Shown piece by piece: positions 26,085 through 31,346 of a DNA stretch of 31,346 bases. The translations under genes and the position numbers were made by a program. The DNA is taken from assembly GCA_964501335.1 (NCBI GenBank), contig CAZCTC010000087.1, forward strand, positions 1 through 31,346, given 5' to 3'. Origin of the DNA: CAZCTC01 sp964501335 (GTDB lineage: Bacteria > Chloroflexota > Anaerolineae > B4-G1 > SLSP01). The number at the start of each line of letters is the position of its first letter. Position 1 is the first letter of the stretch. The notes under the pieces are model-generated. The model was given only the letters and a program-made list of their open reading frames with translations, did no database searches and was not told the origin of the DNA.

Positions 26085-29000
26085 CTATTGCCTGACCCGG
26101 CGCTTCAACCGGGCCGCCATCGAATCATCCCCGCCCTCCTCAGGCTTCTTCGGTTCTACCGGCGGCGTAGGCTTCGGCTCCACCGGCGGCACGGGAAGTT
26201 GCACGGGCGGTTGCGCAGTCGCCGGAGTTGACGGGGTCCGCGTCCGATCGCGCAAGGCCCCGCCCAGAGTAGCCGGCGGAGCCGCCGGCCCGGAAGGTTT
26301 CCGGTTCCGCTGCCATGCCTGCCACTTTGACCTCACCCACTCCCACCGTCGCACCCCCCACCGTTGAACATCCACCACCCGCATCGCCAGCCGCCGCCAG
26401 GCAATATCCAACGGCCAGAGCAACACCGCCAGCCAGGTCAACAAAGGTGCCAGCGGCTGCCCGGTCTCGCGTCCTACCAGATCGTGAGCAAAAATATCCC
26501 CCGGCTGCGCCACAGTCCGCCCCTCGCTCAAAGCCTGTAACCGCGCCACCGCCGCCTCCGCATCCCCCGGGATCGTCTCCGGCGAAATCGGCGGCGCCCA
26601 CCCGACCTTCATCGAGCGGTCGCCCCCCAGCTGCACGAAAAACATCTCGGCATCACGCAGCGGCCAGCTTCCTTCATACCGGCCCGGCGCCGTCTGGCGC
26701 ATCGTCACGCTCTCCGCCGCCACTCCCGATTGCACCCCGGCCACATGCAAATTCAACCCCAGGCCGTCGGCATAACTCCCATCGGCATTCACCACATCCA
26801 CTACCGCATGCGCCAGCCCCTCCTCAGATCGCACCCGCAGCGAAAGCCCCGGATCGCTGGGATCGGGCAAGGTCCAGCGCACCACCCCGCCCCAAAAACG
26901 GGCGAAATCGTCCCAGACCACCCATCCCGCCGACCAACGCCCGGTCGCATCCGAAGTCCAGGCCACCGACCGCCCCAGCCCATACTGCCAGGCCGCCAGC
27001 AACGGATCGTGATCCGTCGCCTCCCAGACCACCTGCGCCGTAGACTTGGGCGTCGTCGCCACATACCCCCGCAGCTGCGGCGTCTGAGCAATCCCCGCCA
27101 CCGCTTCCCACTGAGAAACCGGCGCCGGATAGAACGACTTCTCCACCACATACGACCGCTTGACCCGCGCCGTCTCTTCGGCAAAAATCGACGGCAGATC
27201 CGCCGCCGCTTCCGTCAAATAGAATCGCCCGCCTCCCGTATCCGCCAGATCGCGCAGAAAAGGCACATCCTGCCCGCTCCCGATCGCCACCACACTGACG
27301 GTCACGTTTTTTTCGTGCAACGACGCGACCAGCGCCTTCGCCCCTTCCTGCCGTTCCGCATCCGAACCGTCGGCCAGCAACAGGATATGGCGCTGCTGGT
27401 TCGGCTGCAACGACACCTGATCCAACAGCCTGGCCGCGTAAGACAGGCTCTCAAAAACGTAAATACCGCCGCCGCCGGCCTGCAACCTCTGTAACCGGGC
27501 GATAATCGCTTCCCGCTCCGCTCCCGACCAGGGACCGATCACATCGGCCGGTCGGTCGTCAAAAGCAACCACAGCCAGCGTATCCACATCGTTCAACGAT
27601 TCCGCAGTCCGCATCGCCGCCTCGGCCGCCAGCCGGATCTTCTCCACCCCGCCTTCGACCATCGACATACTGCCCGATTTGTCGATGATGACCGCCATCG
27701 CCAGCGGCGGAAACCGCCGGGGATCGCGGACCAACATCTCGACCGGCAGCGCCTCTTCCAACGGCGTCTCCAGCCAACCGCCCACACCATAGCTGTTCGG
27801 CCCACCTACCGTCACCAACCCGCCGCCCAGGTCGCGCACAAAATCCCGGATCGCCGTCATTGCCTGGGGATCGATCAACCGGCCCGGCGTATTGACCAGC
27901 ACCAGACTGGCATAGCCGGCCCAGCCCTCCAGATTCAACGGCAGCCCCTCGGGATCGCGCTCCTCAACCGTCAGGCCGGCCTTCCGCAAAGCGGTCGCCA
28001 GCGCCCCCCGATCGCTCGCCGGGCCCACCACCATCACCCGCGGCGCCCCTTCGACCAACACCCATCCATCCGCACAATTATTCTGCGGGAAAGTATCGGC
28101 CTCAGCCTGCAAACAGACCCGCACCGCCAGCAATCCCGGCTCCACCGCCGCAAAGGAAAGGGCTGCCGCAGTGCCGCCCGGCTGAACCCGCAGCGCCTGT
28201 TGCCCGCTCTGACTGCCGCCGTTCCACACATTCCAGAGCAACTGCACCGCCTGGGCCTGATTGGTATCGACCGTCACCGCCAGCGGAATACGATCGCCCG
28301 GATAGGCATGCGTCGGCAACCGCAAATCCATGATCCACGCCTCGGGCCCTGCCGCCCCGGTCCCGACTTTCTGAATGACCAGATCCACCCCTCGGGCCCG
28401 CGCTTCACGCAACGCCCGCTCGGCCCGGCCCGCCGTCTCCAGCCCGTCGGTGAGCACCACCAGCCGGCCCGGCGCTCCATCCGGGATCAAAGCCAGCCCC
28501 AATCGCACGGCCTCTTCGACATTCGTGGCATTCGCCCCCGGGAAAGTCGCCACCGCATCGATCTGATCGGCAACGCTCAGCCCACGATCGACCCAGGCCT
28601 CCTGGCCGAAGACCACCACCCCGGCGCGATCATCGCCGCCCTTCTTCTGCAGCGCCGCCGAAACATAATCCAATTCCTCCTGCCAGGCCGCCTGTGTGCT
28701 GGCCGAACGATCCATCAAAAAGACAACGGCCAGATCGCGCGTCTGCCGGCTCCACCGCACCCCCGCAAAAGCCGGAAAAAGCGAGGCCAGCAACAACAAC
28801 CGCAACGCCGCCGCCCCGGAAAAAGAGGGCCGCTCCTTGCGCTTCAACCACCGCAGCCACAAAGGCCCCCACCAGGCCACCGCCTCGATCAAAATCAGTA
28901 CCAGCGCCGCCAGCAACAGCCAGCGTCCCTCCTCCTGCCAGCCCGGCGTCTCCTCCTGCACCGTCGGCAGAGGGTTTCCATTGACCAACAGAGTGCGCGG

Positions 29001-30671
29001 CCGCAAATCACTCTCACTGTCACTGATCAGAGAGAGCGCCACATAACGGGTCGCCGTCCCCGCATCCGTCGTAATCTCCAAACGATAAAGCCCTGCCCGG
29101 GTCGGTACAGCCGCCGCCGGAGCCGGAAAAAGGTTTCCCTGCGTGCCGTCCGGTCCCCGCCACGTCGCTTTGACTGTGGCAGCCGGCAGTGCCGGCTCCC
29201 AACTCTCTCCTGCCGGCAAGGGAGAGATCGGCTCCGCCGAAACCGCCGGCATCAACCACCCCACCAGATTGGCGGTCAGGATCGGGAAGGTCAGCCGCAG
29301 CGGCAGATCCGAATCCTGCAACGCAAAGGCCAGACAGGCTACCCGCTGCCCCGGCCGCTCTACCGTCCACAACAACGGCCCCCCCGGAGCCTGCAACAAT
29401 ACCGTCGCATCGGGCGGCGGTGTATAATGCCGGGCCTGCGCCACACTCACCCCGCTCCAATCCACATAGGTCAACAGGGGATCGTCCCACAGCCCACGCA
29501 CCGGCGCCGTGTCGGAAAAAACCGCGCCGGCCTGACCGCAAAGCGTGCCGCTCATCGGCGCAATCAACCAGAGATTGCTCTCCGGCAGCGTCCCGGTCAA
29601 AATAGAACCATCCACTACCACCAGCCCATAGGCCTCACTGCCCGCCTGGACCGGCGCCAGCGAAGTCGACTCCTCCACCGCCACATCGGCCAGCCCCCGC
29701 AGCGCCTGCGTCAGAAAACGGTTTCCCGATGTCGCCACCAGCACCCGCCCTCCGGCCGATGCCGGCAAAGCCACCCAGGCCCTGTCGTCCAACGCCAGCG
29801 CATCCTCACCTTCCAGATCGGCTTCCAGCCAGCTCAAACTGGATAAATTGGGAAAGGCCACCGACTGTTCGCCGTCCGCCGGCAGATCGACCACCTGGCT
29901 CGCCACCGGACCGCCCTCGGTCCGCAAAGCCAGCGTCCGCCGCACCGCCGGCCCGACATTGCGCACTCTCACAAAAGCTTCCAGCCCGGCCGCGGTCCGC
30001 CGCAGCGAAAAGGCCACAATGCCGGCATTCGAAAGCTCCCCGCCCACCGTGACCAGATGGACTTTGCCGGGCAACGCCGGAATCACCTCATCCACCGCCG
30101 CATCGGTCACCAACAGCGTCGTCACCGAAGCATCGGAGGCCAGCCCCGCCGCCAACGTTGCCGCCGAACGCCAGTCTGCCGGACCATCTTCCGCCGCCAG
30201 ACGATCCACCGCCTGCAACAACGCCCCCGAGTCACCGTCGCGGATCACCAGTTCAGGTTCCGGCCCCACCGCAATCAGAGCCACCCGATCCCCGCTCTCC
30301 AGCGTCCCGGCCAGCTCCCGCACCGCCGCCTGCGCCCGAGCCAACCGCAGGGCCGTCCCCTGTCGGGCCGCCATCGAAGCCGACACATCCACCAACACAA
30401 TGACCCGCCCATGCAGCGCCAGGGTCGCCGGCACCGCAGGACGGGTCAAAGAAAGGGCCAACACCGCCGCCGCCAGCAACTGCAAAATCATCATCCAGTT
30501 GCGGCGCAATTTCTGCCAGGGCCGATTGGCATGCCGATCGGCCAACACTGCCTCCCAGAGCAGCAGGCTTGGAACACGGACCTCCTGCCGGTAAAGACGC
30601 AAAAAGTAAAGCGCCAGGATGGGTCCCAGCGCCAGCAAAGCCAGCAATCCCCACGGATTAAGCAGCTTCAA
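26085..30671 (-). CDS. BatA-like / VWA fusion protein with three VWA domains
   Basis: 1528 residues from a TTG start at 30671 that overlaps the stop of the gene upstream (TTGA). Residues 1-80 are BatA-like: NPWGLLALLALGPILALYFL, basic patch, second helix. VWA 1 starts near 90 (VLVDVSASM). After a beta-rich region a membrane helix near 605 (WLLLAALVLILIEAVAWW) leads into a second module: helix (AAALRLLLLASLFPAFAG), VWA 2 near 650 (FLMDRSAST), a glutamine-amidotransferase-like fold near 880-985 (VMVVGPASDRGALATAL, GGGLVTVGGPNSYG), and VWA 3 near 994 (VIIDKSGSMSMVEGG). A late hydrophobic segment near 1430 and a Pro-rich basic tail end it. BatA-like and VWA/amidotransferase-like proteins are usually separate; here one frame joins them. 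A role in a periplasmic or membrane-edge protein complex is inferred from VWA domains generally. Confidence 0.85.
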   Translation of the reverse strand: MKLLNPWGLLALLALGPILALYFLRLYRQEVRVPSLLLWEAVLADRHANRPWQKLRRNWMMILQLLAAAVLALSLTRPAVPATLALHGRVIVLVDVSASMAARQGTALRLARAQAAVRELAGTLESGDRVALIAVGPEPELVIRDGDSGALLQAVDRLAAEDGPADWRSAATLAAGLASDASVTTLLVTDAAVDEVIPALPGKVHLVTVGGELSNAGIVAFSLRRTAAGLEAFVRVRNVGPAVRRTLALRTEGGPVASQVVDLPADGEQSVAFPNLSSLSWLEADLEGEDALALDDRAWVALPASAGGRVLVATSGNRFLTQALRGLADVAVEESTSLAPVQAGSEAYGLVVVDGSILTGTLPESNLWLIAPMSGTLCGQAGAVFSDTAPVRGLWDDPLLTYVDWSGVSVAQARHYTPPPDATVLLQAPGGPLLWTVERPGQRVACLAFALQDSDLPLRLTFPILTANLVGWLMPAVSAEPISPLPAGESWEPALPAATVKATWRGPDGTQGNLFPAPAAAVPTRAGLYRLEITTDAGTATRYVALSLISDSESDLRPRTLLVNGNPLPTVQEETPGWQEEGRWLLLAALVLILIEAVAWWGPLWLRWLKRKERPSFSGAAALRLLLLASLFPAFAGVRWSRQTRDLAVVFLMDRSASTQAAWQEELDYVSAALQKKGGDDRAGVVVFGQEAWVDRGLSVADQIDAVATFPGANATNVEEAVRLGLALIPDGAPGRLVVLTDGLETAGRAERALREARARGVDLVIQKVGTGAAGPEAWIMDLRLPTHAYPGDRIPLAVTVDTNQAQAVQLLWNVWNGGSQSGQQALRVQPGGTAAALSFAAVEPGLLAVRVCLQAEADTFPQNNCADGWVLVEGAPRVMVVGPASDRGALATALRKAGLTVEERDPEGLPLNLEGWAGYASLVLVNTPGRLIDPQAMTAIRDFVRDLGGGLVTVGGPNSYGVGGWLETPLEEALPVEMLVRDPRRFPPLAMAVIIDKSGSMSMVEGGVEKIRLAAEAAMRTAESLNDVDTLAVVAFDDRPADVIGPWSGAEREAIIARLQRLQAGGGGIYVFESLSYAARLLDQVSLQPNQQRHILLLADGSDAERQEGAKALVASLHEKNVTVSVVAIGSGQDVPFLRDLADTGGGRFYLTEAAADLPSIFAEETARVKRSYVVEKSFYPAPVSQWEAVAGIAQTPQLRGYVATTPKSTAQVVWEATDHDPLLAAWQYGLGRSVAWTSDATGRWSAGWVVWDDFARFWGGVVRWTLPDPSDPGLSLRVRSEEGLAHAVVDVVNADGSYADGLGLNLHVAGVQSGVAAESVTMRQTAPGRYEGSWPLRDAEMFFVQLGGDRSMKVGWAPPISPETIPGDAEAAVARLQALSEGRTVAQPGDIFAHDLVGRETGQPLAPLLTWLAVLLWPLDIAWRRLAMRVVDVQRWGVRRWEWVRSKWQAWQRNRKPSGPAAPPATLGGALRDRTRTPSTPATAQPPVQLPVPPVEPKPTPPVEPKKPEEGGDDSMAARLKRRVRQ

Positions 30672-31075
30672 GGAGCAAACACCTTGACCAACACAATCAA
30701 AAAGTAGACAACGAGGAAGATCGCCAGGATCGCCAGGAGGGCCACCAGCACATTCAACCAGTAATCCCCCCGCCCCGGCCGATGGGTCAGCTGCGCCCCG
30801 GCCGCCGCAAAATTATCCACACTGACCAGAGCGGCCCCCAGGGCACCGCCCCACAACAAAAAGGTCAAAGGATCGGCATTGATCTTCCATCCAAAGGTCC
30901 CATTGGCCCACATCGCAGCCCATCCCACCACCACACCCCCCAAAGCGCCCAAAAACTGGCGCCCCCACGATTGTTTTGGCGGCGGCTCCGGTTCCAGATA
31001 TTTATGTTGATGGGCGATAATCTTAGCCACCGGCGTCTTCGCCCCCTGAGATCCACGAGTGGATTTACCTTTCAT
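30668..31075 (-). CDS. Small membrane protein upstream of the VWA fusion, unknown function
   Basis: 135 residues from the ATG at 31075, chosen for the GGGGGA-type site just upstream; a longer frame to 31123 has no site. The N-terminus is basic and soluble (KGKSTRGSQGAKTPVAKII). Three hydrophobic segments follow at roughly 42-60, 69-88 and 108-133, the last long and ending in VKVFAP. Its TGA overlaps the TTG of the VWA gene by the shared TTGA, so the two are almost certainly translated as a coupled pair. No family was recognised. The pairing suggests a membrane partner of the VWA protein. Confidence 0.75.
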   Translation of the reverse strand: MKGKSTRGSQGAKTPVAKIIAHQHKYLEPEPPPKQSWGRQFLGALGGVVVGWAAMWANGTFGWKINADPLTFLLWGGALGAALVSVDNFAAAGAQLTHRPGRGDYWLNVLVALLAILAIFLVVYFLIVLVKVFAP

Positions 31076-31141
31076 AATCCCCCATTTCCAATACGTAAAT
31101 TCTGTCCTGAAAATAGCCCCCACCGTGCAAAAATCTCCCCG

Positions 31142-31165
31142 AGGGCGGCCACATCGGGCCGCCCT
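31142..31165. repeat. Short inverted repeat
   Basis: AGGGCGGCC (31142-31150) pairs with 31157-31165 around ACATCG. It lacks the TTTT/AAAA flanks of the main hairpin family and may be unrelated. Confidence 0.5.
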
Positions 31166-31228
31166 TACCCGGAAAACGTCTCCTGTAGGGGTACCCCTTG
31201 TGGGTACCCAATCCTGACGAATCGTCTA

Positions 31229-31346
31229 TTTTCATCCTTCGGAGTGCCGCCCCCGGCATGGCCTTCTGTCCTGAAAATAGGGCTCTATGGCATGGCCCCG
31301 GCCTTGTAACGTCCCGCAAATGATCTTTTCCCGGTCAGATGCGACG
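31229..31346. repeat. Dispersed repeat, right copy, running into a truncated hairpin element
   Basis: The first 95 bases repeat 31-125. After CGTCCCGCAAATGATC it continues as TTTTCCCGGTCAGATGCGACG, the same order as hairpin element copy 7, and is cut by the window end before its hairpin. Confidence 0.8.

Noticed and set aside
28200..29846. 548-codon plus-strand open frame opposite the VWA fusion
   Set aside because: It is a shadow of GC-rich codons: Arg/Pro/Gln-rich, no domains, and the opposite strand has clear VWA motifs.

Overview
This 31 kb window is chromosomal DNA from a high-GC bacterium that most resembles Chloroflexota (Anaerolineae-like). That assignment is an inference from gene content: long FG-GAP/DUF11 surface proteins ending in a VFLPVVxRP-type tail, a BatA-like multi-VWA membrane protein, an ArsR-DUF2087 regulator and a dedicated exosortase. 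No rRNA, tRNA, transposase, integrase, phage gene or CRISPR array was seen.

Layout. Positions 1-442 hold no gene, only dispersed and tandem repeats. Positions 443-4757 are a two-gene plus-strand operon: an exosortase with an EpsI-like tail, then a multi-pass VIT/VWA protein ending in a PEP-CTERM-like sorting tail, probably its own substrate. Positions 5060-7397 are a minus-strand pair of leaderless Ig/CARDB-like proteins of unknown role. Positions 7878-9206 are a plus-strand alpha/beta hydrolase and a small membrane protein. Positions 9431-12175 (minus) hold two paralogous ferredoxin-nitroreductase fusions on either side of an ArsR-DUF2087 regulator that has a near-consensus promoter. Positions 12281-14536 (minus) are an eCIS-core (DUF4157) protein with a GC-rich conserved front and an AT-rich, Glu-rich back. 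Positions 14763-21515 and 21829-25833 (minus) are two giant secreted FG-GAP paralogs with 21 and 14 repeats, read as three and two seven-bladed propellers, each behind a matching promoter/operator. Positions 26085-31075 (minus) are a fused BatA-like triple-VWA protein and a small membrane protein whose stop overlaps its start.

The most unusual signal lies between the genes. Most intergenic gaps carry a perfect or nearly perfect hairpin (usually 15-17 bp arms, mostly a four-base loop of NAGA type). Most keep the same T-first/A-last flanks and several sit inside a conserved element of about 115 bp, yet the GC core of the stem differs from copy to copy with both arms changed together. The polarity is opposite to that of an intrinsic terminator. 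The K and L genes (the two FG-GAP paralogs) even share matching 3' flanks around hairpins whose stems have been rewritten. The window also begins and ends in copies of the same roughly 95 bp repeat.

How the genes work together: most of the coding capacity is devoted to the cell envelope and surface (sorting enzyme and substrate, VWA membrane proteins, secreted propeller proteins, eCIS-type protein). The nitroreductase cluster is a separate, probably stress- or effector-regulated redox unit.
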